DNA from: Siphonodentalium dalli
Lineage: Eukaryota; Mollusca; Scaphopoda; Gadilida; Siphonodentaliidae
Direction of reading: 5' to 3'
DNA: 64,000 nucleotides
Assembly: GCA_032622095.1 (NCBI GenBank)
Contig: CP136063.1
Span: 278,805,426 to 278,869,425, forward strand
The stretch's first letter is position 1; the number at the start of each line of letters is the position of its first letter. Below, piece after piece: positions 33,962 to 44,706 of this stretch. A program made the translations under genes and the position numbers. The notes below the pieces were generated by a model, which was given only the letters and a program-made list of their open reading frames with translations, was not told the DNA's origin and ran no database searches.

Positions 33962-35025
33962 GTAATCGCGATTGACTGTCAACGTGTATAAGGTGAGAGT
34001 AGCGGTTTGGTGAATGTGTATGAGGTGAGAGTAGCGGCTTGGTGTTATATTAATCGCGATTGACTGTCAACGTGTATGAGGTGAGAGTAGCGGTTTGGTG
34101 AATGTGTATGAGGTGAGAGTAGCGCCTTGGTGTTATATTAATCGCGATTGACTGGCAATGTGTATGCGGTGGGAGTAGCGGCTTGGTGTTTATATTAATC
34201 GCGATTGACTGTCAATGTGTATGAGGTGAGAGTAGCGGCTTGGTGTTATAATAATCGTGATTGACTGTCAACGTGTATGAGGTGGGAGTAGCGGGTTGGT
34301 GAATGTGTATGAGGTGAGAGTAGCGGCTTGGTGTTATATTAATCGCGATTGACTGTCAATGTGTATGAGGTGAGAGTAGCGGCTTGATGTTTATATCAAT
34401 CGCGATTGACTGTCAATGTGTATGAGGTGAGAGTAGCGGCTTGGTGTTATAATAATCGCAATTGACTGTCAACGTGTATGATGTGGGAGTAGCGGCTTTG
34501 GTGTTATATTAATCGCGATTGACTGTCAATGTGTATGAGGTGAGAGTAGCGGCTTGATGTTTATATCAATCACGATTGACTGTCAATGTGTATGAGGTGA
34601 GAGTAGCGGCTTGGTGTTATAATAATCGCGATTGACTGTCAACGTGTATGATGTGGGAGTAGCGGTTTGGTGAATGTGTATGAGGTGAGAGTAGCGGCTT
34701 GGTGTTATATTAATCGCGATTGACTGTCAATGTGTGTGCTGTGCGAGTAGCGCCTTGGTGTTATATTAATCGCGATTGACTGTCAAGGTGTATGAGGTGG
34801 GAGTAGCGGCTTGGTGTTATAGTAATCGCGATTGACTGTCAATGCGTATGAGGTGAGAGTAGCGGCTTGGTGTTATATTAATCGCGATTGACTGACACTG
34901 TGTATGAGGTGAGCGTAGCGGCTTGGTGTTATAGTAATCGCGAATGACTGTCAATGCGTATGAGGTGAGCGTAGCGGCTTGGTGCTATATTAATCGCGAT
35001 TGACTGTCAATGTGTATGAGGTAAA
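33962..35025 (+). repeat. 56 bp minisatellite, about 19 units
   Basis: The unit runs from TTAATCGCGATTGACTGTCA through ATGTGTATGAGGTGAGAG to TAGCGGCTTGGTGTTATA. Units vary (GAGCGTAGC, GATGTTTATA) and some short units read TTTGGTGAATGTGTATGAGG. Half a unit is found alone at 39541-39568. No spacers of CRISPR type. Confidence 0.9.
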
Positions 35026-35030
35026 CAAAC

Positions 35031-35735
35031 ATACACGTTTTCGCCCTTGCACATGCATCCTCACCTTAAAGATGATACATGTACCGGCCTGTCCGAATGA
35101 TAATGTAAAATTTTAAAGCAGAAACGGTCAAAATGCGAAGTATATCATCCGCATCTTTGACATCCCAAATCTGGTTTGGCGACATCTCATAGCATGATCG
35201 ATTTGCGGCCTTGATACCCGCAATTATCGTGGGTACCCACACTTGGTCGCGGATAGTATTTTTGCGAACCGCTCTGTAGGCTAGACAATTTTATGACTAA
35301 TTAAACATGTGTTTTGCTATTGATACACGCATTACCCACCGTCAATGGCTGATAATTATGTTTCAAACGAACTACCTAACGTCAAAAAGTGTCTACTATT
35401 TATGATAAAATCTGAAATGAGCCGGAATTCCATTAAATCTATCGGGATGCGAGCAAGCTATGGTCGGAACATTCCTCTGTACGAAATTATGTTTTGAATA
35501 GTGGATATCACCATTAAACTGGGAGATATATAGAATCATTTGAGGGATGATATGTTCATTTATCAAAACTGCATGGTCTGGTTTGGCGATACATTCGGGT
35601 TTGGCGATACCACGTACACGGGGTGTTCAATTCGATTCACGAATATCGCCCCTTATTCGATTCGACTGCAAACCCATCTCAGTGTCCAAATAAATGCCAC
35701 AAAGACATAATGCTACTAGTATGCCATAATAAAAC
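35031..35735. other. No gene recognised
   Basis: Unremarkable AT-rich DNA with short chance frames. Confidence 0.45.
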
Positions 35736-35739
35736 TCAT

Positions 35740-36990
35740 AATATAATTAATGAAAACTGGCCGCTTTCTGGCGGGGCAGCAAAACTGTCAACATCGCCTA
35801 TATAATGTTAAATTGTCAACGCCGACGACAGAAAAGATAAACTTGATCACACACTCACGAAGTGAACGTCATAATGAACCAACTCATTCAACGCCTGTAA
35901 AAACGGCGGCCCGACTAACTAATTTTCATGCCAAGTACTACTGGCAAAAAGTTGGTTTCCACCAGCGTCGCCACAAACAGCGCTGTCAACTCATCGACAT
36001 AGCGTCCTGATATTTGCAATGTTATTCTAACGGTTCGGTTGTTGGTGATATACGACCATCTGAATCACAGGGAAATGACCGAGAAAGGTGTGACACTAAG
36101 CATAATTATGTGAATAGTAATATTGAAGATCTGGCAAACCCGCCGGTACGTTCAACTACCAATTTCCCTCAACATCACTTCGTGGAGAAACAGCAAAACC
36201 AGATGCTGATAACATGAATGCCACACAGCGTGTTAATTGCACGGATGCTTCTTGTCCACCAAACACAGAGATGCATGAACAACAACTGTATTCCAAACGG
36301 ATACCCGTGTTACACCAGACTGTCGCGAGAAGTTTGGGTACAATGCAATCAGTTTCGCCTACACAATACAGTGTGTACTCTGATCACGTGTCTGAGTTGA
36401 CAAATCATACACACTACAACTCATTTATTCCTGATGTTAAACTGGCACACGACAGAAACATTCGACATCAGCATGATAATGGTACTGAGCGCGACGAAAA
36501 TGAATCATACAGAGGCACCAGTTTCAATTAACTTGAATGTATTATTAAACCACCCAAGCTATATGCCGATGCTGTGTCATCACCTTCGGAGCCCAAACAA
36601 ATCAAAACTATCTTCCGACGTGATCAGTGTTAGGCCACCGAAACAGGTGGTAAACAAAGTAATACAGACTCCCATACTGCTTTCTCTGATTTACACAACG
36701 ATAAACAACAAACTGCAGTCACCGATGGCGGTTTCACTGGCGTTCTTAGGAAAAAGACAGGAAAAAGACAGTACGCCTATACATTGGAAGTATAGCACTT
36801 TACTCTACGCACGCTGGCATACAAAATTATCTCACAGAGAGGGGCATACAACCAACATTCCTGAAGTTGATGAAAAGTGCCATGAAAGGTACATTGTGTG
36901 CTAGTCTCCATGTGATCAAATATATCATTTATCAACTGATGGATAACGGATTCTGGTCCGCATGCGTATACTGCAGGTCTTGGTGCGCTG
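35740..36990 (+). pseudogene. Degenerate ORF1 region of a non-LTR retrotransposon
   Basis: Broken frames that together read like the ORF1 upstream of an endonuclease/RT ORF: a low-complexity Asn/His/Thr-rich part (36014-36530), then KPPKLYADAVSSPSEPKQ (about 36546), GGFTGVLRKKTGKRQYAYTL (about 36727) and, near the end, ASLHVIKYIIY and a FW pair typical of the last domain of such proteins. Several stops and shifts. The call depends on position directly before the endonuclease and on a remembered KPP...YA.A / GV.RKKT pattern. Confidence 0.5.
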
Positions 36991-37415
36991 AGCAAACTAA
37001 CACTAATCATGGAGCAGAAATCCTAAAATGATTTCGTGGAATGCGACGGGACTAAAAGGTAGCTCACCTTATATCGCTGACAATCCTGACATACTCAAAA
37101 CTAATCACTACCAAATCGTCGGTTTATCTGAACACTGGCTTAACGAAACAGAACTGGGCTGTATCGGTTCTCTGAACGACCAGTATCAACACATTTGCAA
37201 ACCGGGTAGAACGATCACAATGTCAAGTGGTGGAAAGTACACAAAAGATGGTGTTGCTATTCTCGTTCGCAATGATATTTCTGCAAATTGTGTTGAATTG
37301 GAAACGGGCGGTAATCGCCTTGTCGGCATTCAGCTCCGCCTGAACTCAAAGTGCTTGATTTCAGTCATACAGGTGTATCTCCCGAACGTGAACCATGGGG
37401 ATGAACGATTTAAAG

Positions 37416-37609
37416 GGTATGTCCTTCATGTAAGAATACACTAACTCTCACCCTAACCCTAGCCCTAGCCATAACCCTAACCCTAACACTAACCATAACC
37501 CTAGCCCTAACACCAACCCTAGCCCTGACCATAATCCTAACCATAACCCGAACACATATGGGGAATAGATGGTGCGTGGTTTCGTGTAATCTTACACGAA
37601 GGATATACC
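37416..37609 (+). mobile_element. hAT-like MITE carrying telomere-like repeats
   Basis: 194 bp. Inverted ends GGTATGTCCTTCATGTAAGA and complement of GGTATATCCTTCGTGTAAGA (26 bp, three mismatches). Flanked by a perfect 8 bp duplication ATTTAAAG (37408-37415 and 37610-37617). Removing it together with one duplication restores the reading frame across the insertion (…DERFK then EYLETL). The interior is almost entirely CCCTAA/CCCTAG-type repeats. An 8 bp duplication fits hAT. Confidence 0.85.
37441..37555 (+). repeat. Degenerate interstitial telomere-like repeat
   Basis: About 18 units of CCCTAA with variants CCCTAG, CATAAC, CACTAA, CCCGAA. The pattern is the metazoan TTAGGG telomere repeat read on the other strand. 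It lies inside a transposon, so it is not a chromosome end. Confidence 0.85.
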
Positions 37610-38354
37610 ATTTAAAGAGTATTTAGAGACGCTAGAGAGCATAATTGATATGTTGTCTTCGTAAGGTGTGGTTATATTGATGGGAGACTTCAACGCTCAC
37701 ATCGAAAGGGCTTCATTCTCGAAATACTCGAAATACATTTTCACGTTATTCCTGAAACAGACCGGGTTAATTTCACTGATGAGCATATGTTCTAGAAACG
37801 ATTACTCACATTTCCCATATCACACTGTTAACAGACCTTCACTCATTGACCACATTCTCATACCTAAATGTCTCACGCATACGGTCTCCAATGGTAATAT
37901 ATTGAACGATGACGCCACGAATATATACTTCCAATCACCTACCCGTGAGATGTTCCATTTTGTTTCCTGAAGAAATAGACTTGTTTACGCCGGATTCCAA
38001 TAGGAAGCGTTACGCATGGAACGAGCAGATTGTATTAGATAAACAGTTCTTTGATATGCTATGTCCACACAGAAGTGACATTGATTCGAAAGTCTCAATT
38101 ACCAATTTCTACTCCGACACTGTGAGTGCTCTTCTAGGGGCTTCTGATACTGCAGACCCAGTGAAAAGGTACCGTTCTCGTTTAAAGCCTCATTGGAACT
38201 CTGAGCTGAGTGGTCTTAAACGTCTGCTTAAACCATAAACATTGGGTGAATGCGGGTCGACCCAGACGTGACTCATACTGTTTCGCCGAATACCGGAACG
38301 CCAAAAGATCATTCCGCCCAGCACATCGCTCAGCTGTATGTGGATTTCAATTGA

Positions 38355-38425
38355 ATCAGTCCCCAGATGGTGAATTTAGTGATGCTAGCCCGCTATGCGG
38401 GATAGCGTCACTAAATTCACCCTCT
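38355..38425. repeat. Small hairpin element (GGTGAATTTAGTGA family)
   Basis: GGTGAATTTAGTGATGCTAG ... CACTAAATTCACC with the tip CCCGCTATGCGGG. Two diverged relatives lie at 40434-40486 and 40553-40612. It marks the point where the retrotransposon remnant stops. Possibly a tiny foldback transposon. Confidence 0.7.
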
Positions 38426-38492
38426 GTAGGCCATGGGCCGAAGGCTGAGAGCTGTCATTGGTTTGAAACGGTTCGACAACTAAGGATTTTTC

Positions 38493-38888
38493 ATGAATAT
38501 AATTATGTTCATTGCCTTCTATTTTATAAGAATTAAAAATGTTCAGACCTGGAAAGTTGCACATTTTGTCTCCAGTGGTGATTTAAATTTGGTTCTCAGT
38601 CCATTACATCGCCGAGTTTCGTTCCGCGTCCGATTCGTAATTTTGACGTTGTCCGTAGTGTTGTCATCTATATTTTGTTACATTTCAATGAATATTATGG
38701 ACGCGGAAACATGTATTATACACTTAGAAGATGTATGTGACACTAAATTAACAAATGCTTCGGAAACCAGCAGAGATAAGATCAAATCATACACCGATCA
38801 ATGGTTAGCACTCGATGTACCTGAAGCACAAATTGCCGAGCGTTTGCTGGCGTGTGACCAAACTCAGATTTACTACCATCGGAGGTGA
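38493..38888 (+). pseudogene. N-terminal fragment of a HEEADTR-family protein
   Basis: The second half of this frame (from MNIMDAETCIIHLEDVCDTK at about 38691) reads like the N-terminus of the same invertebrate family found at 15.6-19.9 kb: a Cys pair, then SRDKIKSYTDQWLALDVPEA and TQIYYHRR. In relatives that I remember, this region precedes a CY.RFT-type segment; here the frame ends at GGAGGTGATT, which could be a splice donor, or is simply truncated. The first 60 codons are probably not part of it. No downstream exon was found. Confidence 0.4.
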
Positions 38889-38889
38889 T

Positions 38890-41313
38890 TCTACACCCAA
38901 TAATAAATATAATCATCCCATATTATGATAAAAATCATGTCCCGGGGGTTATATAGTTTATTAGATATGTTTACCAGTTGGGGACCTCATTCTGCAAATG
39001 ACAGACGGGCTATTTGCAGGTCTGGAAAGGCGGGCATTACACCATCAAGAGTTGAGGAGCCCCGGTCGACCTTAAGTCAACCGACTGGCATTGCACCGTC
39101 TTCCTAGCATTTAGCCCGTAGTACATATTCGTCATGTTACCCGCAAAAATGTAATGGATGTCAAGAACATGAGGAGAGTGTCTGCAAATTATATGAAAGA
39201 AGGGGGAATATATTAGGGTCAGGGTCCCAATCACATGCAGATACTGTGTTCCTCATGTTCTTTGCAGAAATTTAGAGTCGGAGAGCAAGGTCCCGGAGCG
39301 GCTTAAAAGATTTTTGAAAAGAATTTGGAATGTACTGGTCGAAAGAGGATAATTAAAATCAGAAGCCCTAAAAATTTGTAATTTAAGGAAAAGGGTAAAA
39401 CTTTAAAATTTCAAAGACTAAAGAGGTAAAGTTTTGAAAAGTCAAAAGATGAATAAAAACAATAGGATCACCCTCAGTTGCAAGTCGCTAACATGTGCCA
39501 TATTAAGCATATGAACACAAACGTTTCAGCCTTTACTCGCAATGTGTATGAGGTGGGAGTAGCGGCTTTACGAGTATCTGTGTCAGTAAACACTCGCTTT
39601 GCAATGCCTACTTTTCAGACTCAAAAGCTATTTATGTTGTCGAGTTTATATGTGAGATTAATGTTATACATGTATACTCGCAGTACCGGTGAATTATATA
39701 TTCCGGGTGGGTCAGGGGGGGGGGGGGGGTCGGAAAAAAGTGACATGACATTAGGCTGAACAAACTTTTTTCCGGCTCTTGGGTACCCACCACCCCCCTA
39801 TTTAAAGGAAAACAATATTTTTTCCAATTTCATGCGGGGTACCCACCCCCTTTTTACCTCCAAATATGTAATATCACACCATTTAAGCTTGATGGTCAGT
39901 ATTACAGTTACCCTATTTCCATATCTGGTTCTTCTAAGTCATTCCAACTTTTGTAACAACACGAAACAGGTTCTAAAAAAATACCTGGAAAAACCCAAAA
40001 TAACACACAGAATACATGTGCTGATCAGTAAATTATTGATTGATTCTTCCCCAAATATTGTCTAAGGTAGCTCATAATGCTCATTATACATGTAAACAAA
40101 TATAAAAGCATTAGTGTACCTTCTTTTCATCACAGAAAGTGTAACTTTAGATGTGTCCCATAGTATCACATGAATTTATGTCAATTATGATTTTTGAAAA
40201 AAATATTAGGGCAAAACCACCTGGCAATTAACTCTCCAACAATACAGGTATTCAGCTGAAATCCACTATGTATCACAAAACTAATTTTCATTTCCATGAG
40301 CTGAGTTCTTGGGCTAGGTACTGTGCTAAGGCCAGACCCAGGTCAAGCATTCATACAAATACATGTACTGCGTGTAAATAGAAACTTGAAAATAAGACGG
40401 TCATATGCAGTCTGCAGAATAAGCTCCAAGGAGGGTGAGTTTTGTGATGCTACCCAGCAGAGTGGGCTATAGCATTACCAAATTCACCATATGTGACCCT
40501 CATATGTAGCTAGTTCTCCATGGTTGGTCGAGACCAAAATAGAAGGAGGTCGTTAGAGGTTGAATTTGTTGATGCTATGCCGGGTAGTATCGCCAAATTC
40601 GCCCTCTGCAGACTTCGATCATTTTGCTGATGACCAGCACATTATTTTTAGACTTGCATATTATATTAAGTTATATTATATTTTCGTTCCCTTCTTTTCA
40701 CTCATCTGTTCTGATTTTGTTTATTCCACTTAGCAGCCTTCTCCATATCTACACATTCAAGGTCTATGTATGCTCGCCCAATCTTTTATCTGGGTCCCAC
40801 CATCTCAAGATTATTATCTCAGTGATATGCGTTGTTGCAGTCTACAGTCCCATGCCAAGTTCCGATACAATTTTGACCGAGTCATCTGGTCTGATCAGGT
40901 ATAATGAGTAAATATTAATGAGATAAATGAATAGCTTTTTTCATTTTATTTATATTAAAGTTTATTCATGTGCTACATAACTGTCCATTTTCATCTGGAA
41001 CCAGTAGCATTGGTACATGGCAATGTGATCGGATGTAAAAGGCGAATTCCTGAGAGTGAGAGTTGGTTCGTAATCTGGATTTCTGAGAAGCATCATGCCC
41101 ATATCCACACTAACTACCCCCCCTAAGCACTGCCCTAAGTGTCATACACACCTTAACAATGATGCTGAACACTTTGAGGCATTTATATTGAAGAAATGTT
41201 GTAAGAGGAAAAAATTGCGACCACTCAGGAAAAAAGTGACTTTTTCGCAACTGAACCACCCAACCACCCCGGCCTAGTGTATGGAAAAAAGTGGATGACC
41301 CCCCCCCCCCTGG
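38890..41313. other. No gene; poly-G/C tracts and small hairpins
   Basis: Half a 56 bp minisatellite unit at 39541-39568 (AATGTGTATGAGGTGGGAGT). A G run at about 39714-39729 beside GGAAAAAAGTGAC and a C run at about 41299-41311 beside GGAAAAAAGTGGATGA suggest a recurring repeat. Hairpins of the 38355 type at 40434-40486 and 40553-40612. A few longer frames (up to 95 codons) are not recognisable. Confidence 0.5.
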
Positions 41314-41319
41314 GTGGAT

Positions 41320-42000
41320 ACATTAATTTATAAGGATCCCTATCAAAGGTATCATTCTCGTGTGGTCGATGTTTGGAGAGCGAAGTTGGCGCTTCATTAC
41401 GCCCAATATATTCTATGGGTGTTTACTGCTATACGCGTTGATCTTGTCGTGCCAATGGGGCGATTGGGCAGGTCAACACATTTCGAGTTTCACGCGATGC
41501 GAATTATTTTAGGAAATTGTAGCAAGGCTGATCTGGCCGTGTCAATGGAGCTATGGGGATGTCTCGCACATTTCGGGTTTTCGCGGATGTATCTTTGCGG
41601 ATGTCTCATTGTTGCAGTATGTAACTTATGACCGCGTTAATTGCTTCCGACGTTTATGTATGAACAATGGCTGGGCCACTATTGAAGATATTATTGCGGG
41701 AACACATAATATAACAGCTAACTTTGCTGATGACGTATGTCTCAGTTGGAATGTAGAATAAAGGTCGTATCGAGCGTGTATTTAATCCGATTAATAAATT
41801 TTTGGTCCGCATTTAGAGGCTTTCTTATATGGTGAATGAGAAACCTGCGGTAATAAGCCGTAGTTTTTGTAATAATTTGAAGGATTAGTTGTTTTAACGG
41901 AAATCTGAGGTGGTGCATTCATGAAACAATATATTTTATATTATAATTTATATATATATGCCTAATAATATGATCTTGTGGGCGTTACCATTTCTGACTA
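41320..42000 (+). repeat. Dispersed repeat, copy 1
   Basis: Diverged inverted copy at 57064-57480 (shared CAATGGCTGGGCCA, GATTAGTTGTTTTAACGGAA, AAATTGTAGCAAGGCTGATC-like sequence). A 105-codon frame at the left (41314-41631) contains a doubled motif but matches no known protein. Family and ends unknown. Confidence 0.7.
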
Positions 42001-43377
42001 TGGTTCTCTTGTTTGCGCTGTGTGTTAGTACGAATATAGGACGCATGCCATTGGGAAATTGGACGAAGGAAGAATACGTCTGTCACAAGATCCCCCGAGA
42101 CAAACTGATTACTAGGGAGTCGCCCTGTTCGGACGCAAATTATCGGTCCGTCGTATGATCTTTATACCTCAAGGAACCGAGACGCGTGGAGACCGAGATG
42201 AGAACAATTATTTCACTCCGATCCGCTGACATCGAATCTGCCACTGACAACACATTCACAACAATTGGATCATTAGGACCGGACATCGAATTGTATATGT
42301 CTAATATATAATAGCATGATTTCGCAACGTCCCAATAAGGGACGTTGATACATATAAAGCTTTTGTTTGGACAGGGTGCCCCAACATCGAACATTCAACT
42401 GAACCGTTAACATTATTGATAAAAAAAGCCCCGAAATGTTATTTTTTTAGTCAAGACTATGGTTTATATGACCATAAGTCAAATTTGATCATCAATTATT
42501 TGGAAATTGTTTCACATTATTTTTAACCTAGTATACTTAAAAGGCTATGAAAAACACAGAGCATATGGATATCATTTTATTAAGTTACATGACCTAAAAT
42601 ATGGAATTTTTAGGAAAACCATATATATATAAATTGAGTAGTATTTTACCAATTTTTCACAAATTTATTTAACAAAATTTCGTATTTCTTGTTTCTTTTT
42701 AGTATTGTTATAATACGTGGTTAAAGAGGTACTGCGCTCAAATTTTGCTGTTAGCTTCTATATGCTCTGCTCCGAAGAATACGGCAACCAGATTTCCATT
42801 ATCTGACTGTCTCTGAGTAGAGATTAATGTTACAGACGGCAGATAAGCCGGAATGCAAACATAGAACGCTCGCCATCGAGATATATTTGTACAGTTTTCA
42901 AGCAAATATATCAAATACATGTTGTGTCATATGCAGAATAGTCCCAGATACGAATTACGTTTATTGTATATAGTCAGTGAGTGGTCTGAGTTCACGCATA
43001 GTATCAACATCATTTGTATACGATATACCGCGCGTTGCCCAAATCCACTATCCGTCAATTAATTTGATTACGTCTTGTACATGGAAATTCGTAACATAGT
43101 TCATGGCTGGAGCCAAAAAATAAATTTATATAAATGTTTTTAATTTGATTTTAAAACAACCCGTTAAAGGCACGGGCGGCGTTCGTTGCAGAAATATTCA
43201 TATTTGTTCAAATCGCCATCAACAGAAGGAATATTAAAATTTATTCCACACCCATTGACGTGAGGTACATGTATTCAACGGAATCCCAGCCATTGAATCT
43301 TAAATCACAATAAAGGTGGCTATAGTAACAATGGATATGACATTCATGGATTGAACTTATCTGACTGAACGGTGTAG
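42001..43377. other. No gene recognised
   Basis: About 1.4 kb of AT-rich DNA. If the hairpin at 43378 is a right end, this could be the body of a non-autonomous element, but no left end was found. Confidence 0.45.
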
Positions 43378-43560
43378 AATAAATACAGAACACAACTTGC
43401 ATCATAATATCGAATCTTTTATCGAACTCGTTGCGGACGGCGCAAAGTTATATTTCGCTCGAGCTACGCTCTCGCGAAATATATCCTTGCGCCATCCGCA
43501 ACTCATTCGATAAAAGATTATCGATTAAGATGCGCGTTGTGTTCTGTCTATATATATAGT
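43378..43560 (+). repeat. Long hairpin with TC/TC mismatches, Crypton-end type
   Basis: Arms of about 75 bp (ACAGAACACAAC at 43385 pairs with GTTGTGTTCTGT ending 43547). Two TC/TC mismatches: 43428-43429 with 43503-43504 and 43459-43460 with 43472-43473. Spacing is exactly 29 bp in both arms, tip 11 nt. Outside the right arm is TCTATATATATA, outside the left AATAAAT. The arm sequence differs from the Crypton hairpins, yet the geometry is the same. Confidence 0.85.
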
Positions 43561-43959
43561 TTTGTTCATATGCCAAACATAATCGGCGTGTAAATATTAT
43601 ATTCTCGTCAAGACGTACGATGGTGTACGTAAACAAGAGGCTGCTCGTGTTACATAAGTTGTGCTTCTGTTTACATAACACAGCCCAATTATATTGGTTA
43701 ATCACACACAAATTATATAAACGCTCTTAATTATTTCCATCTCATGCAAACAGTAACAAAAACGCTCTTTATGTTTACCATATCCGGATCTAAACAAAAG
43801 CCAGGAAATGTAACGTTTTTTGCCTTTGTTTACATAGCAAATGGGAACAAATTGAAAATAACATACTGTTTATGCCATATTTCTGATTGGTATACGAACA
43901 AAGTCTGTCTATATTGTACTATTATTTCTGTTTATGGCGGTTTTTGACGGAGGTGAATA
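43561..43959. other. No gene recognised
   Basis: About 400 bp between the hairpin and the 32 bp array; nothing recognisable. Confidence 0.45.
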
Positions 43960-43962
43960 TTT

Positions 43963-44706
43963 TAACAGCATACCCACCGCCAACGCCTCCCGTATCTTAA
44001 CATACCCACCGCCAACGCCTCCCGTATCTTAACATACCCACCGCCAACGCCTCCCGTATCTTAACATACCCACCGCCAACGCCTCCCGTATCTTAACATA
44101 CCCACCGCCAACGCCTCCCGTATCTTAACATACCCACCGCCAACGCCTCCCGTATCTTAACATACCCACCGCCAACGCCTCCCGTATCTTAACATACCCA
44201 CCGCCAACGCCTCCCGTATCTTAACATACCCACCGCCAACGCCTCCCGTATCTTAACATACCCACCGCCAACGCCTCCCGTATCTTAACATACCCACCGC
44301 CAACGCCTCCCGTATCTTAACATACCCACCGCCAACGCCTCCCGTATCTTAACATACCCACCGCCAACGCCTCCCGTATCTTAACATACCCACCGCCAAC
44401 GCCTCCCGTATCTTAACATACCCACCGCCAACGCCTCCCGTATCTTTAACATACCCACCGCCAACGCCTCCCGTATCTTAACATACCCACCGCCAACGCC
44501 TCCCGTATCTTAACATACCCACCGCCAACGCCGCCCGTATCTTAACATACCCACCGCCAACGCCTCCCGTATCTTAACATACCCACCGCCAACGCCGCCC
44601 GTATCTTAACATACCCACCGCCAACGCCTCCCGTATCTTAACATACCCACCGCCAACGCCTCCCGTATCTTAACATACCCACCGCCAACGCCTCCCGTAT
44701 CTTAAC
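43963..44706 (+). repeat. 32 bp tandem array, about 23 units
   Basis: Unit CATACCCACCGCCAACGCCT followed by CCCGTATCTTAA. Very uniform: one unit has an added T (about 44445) and two carry CCGCCCGT. A single unit stands at 45243-45270 with the same right flank (ATGAATGTTTACAGAAGACT), which shows the array grew from one unit by local expansion. No unique spacers, so not CRISPR. Confidence 0.95.

Larger units (their letters stand above)
37028..38352 (+). pseudogene. Non-LTR retrotransposon endonuclease (APE type), broken
   Basis: Starts ISWNATGLKGSS with VGLSEHWL and DGVAILVRN, motifs of the apurinic-type endonuclease that nicks target DNA. After an inserted MITE (37416-37609) the frame resumes as EYLETLESIIDMLSS and VVILMGDFNAH (catalytic region near 37676), then SLIDHILIP and, after a shift near 37930, SNHLPV. 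The linker toward RT follows (RLKPHWNSELSGL and WVNAGRPRRDSYCFAEYRNA, about 38190-38310). It stops before the RT domain, at a small hairpin element near 38360. Breaks: MITE, stop near 37663, shifts near 37930 and 38230. Confidence 0.8.

Noticed and set aside
37441-37555. Chromosome end
   Set aside because: The telomere-like tract is short, degenerate and enclosed by transposon ends with an 8 bp duplication.
39714-41311. TIR element bounded by the G run and C run with AAAAAAGTG
   Set aside because: The GGAAAAAAGTG words have the same orientation on both sides while the G and C runs are inverted, so the ends do not form a proper inverted repeat.
41944-43560. A complete element whose left end is ATTTATATATATATGCC at 41948 and right end the 43.4 kb hairpin
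   Set aside because: The supposed left end lies inside a dispersed repeat that continues across it in the copy at 57 kb, so it is not a boundary.
43963-44706. Possible CRISPR array (32 bp repeats)
   Set aside because: Repeats are contiguous without unique spacers, there are no cas genes, and the DNA is eukaryotic.
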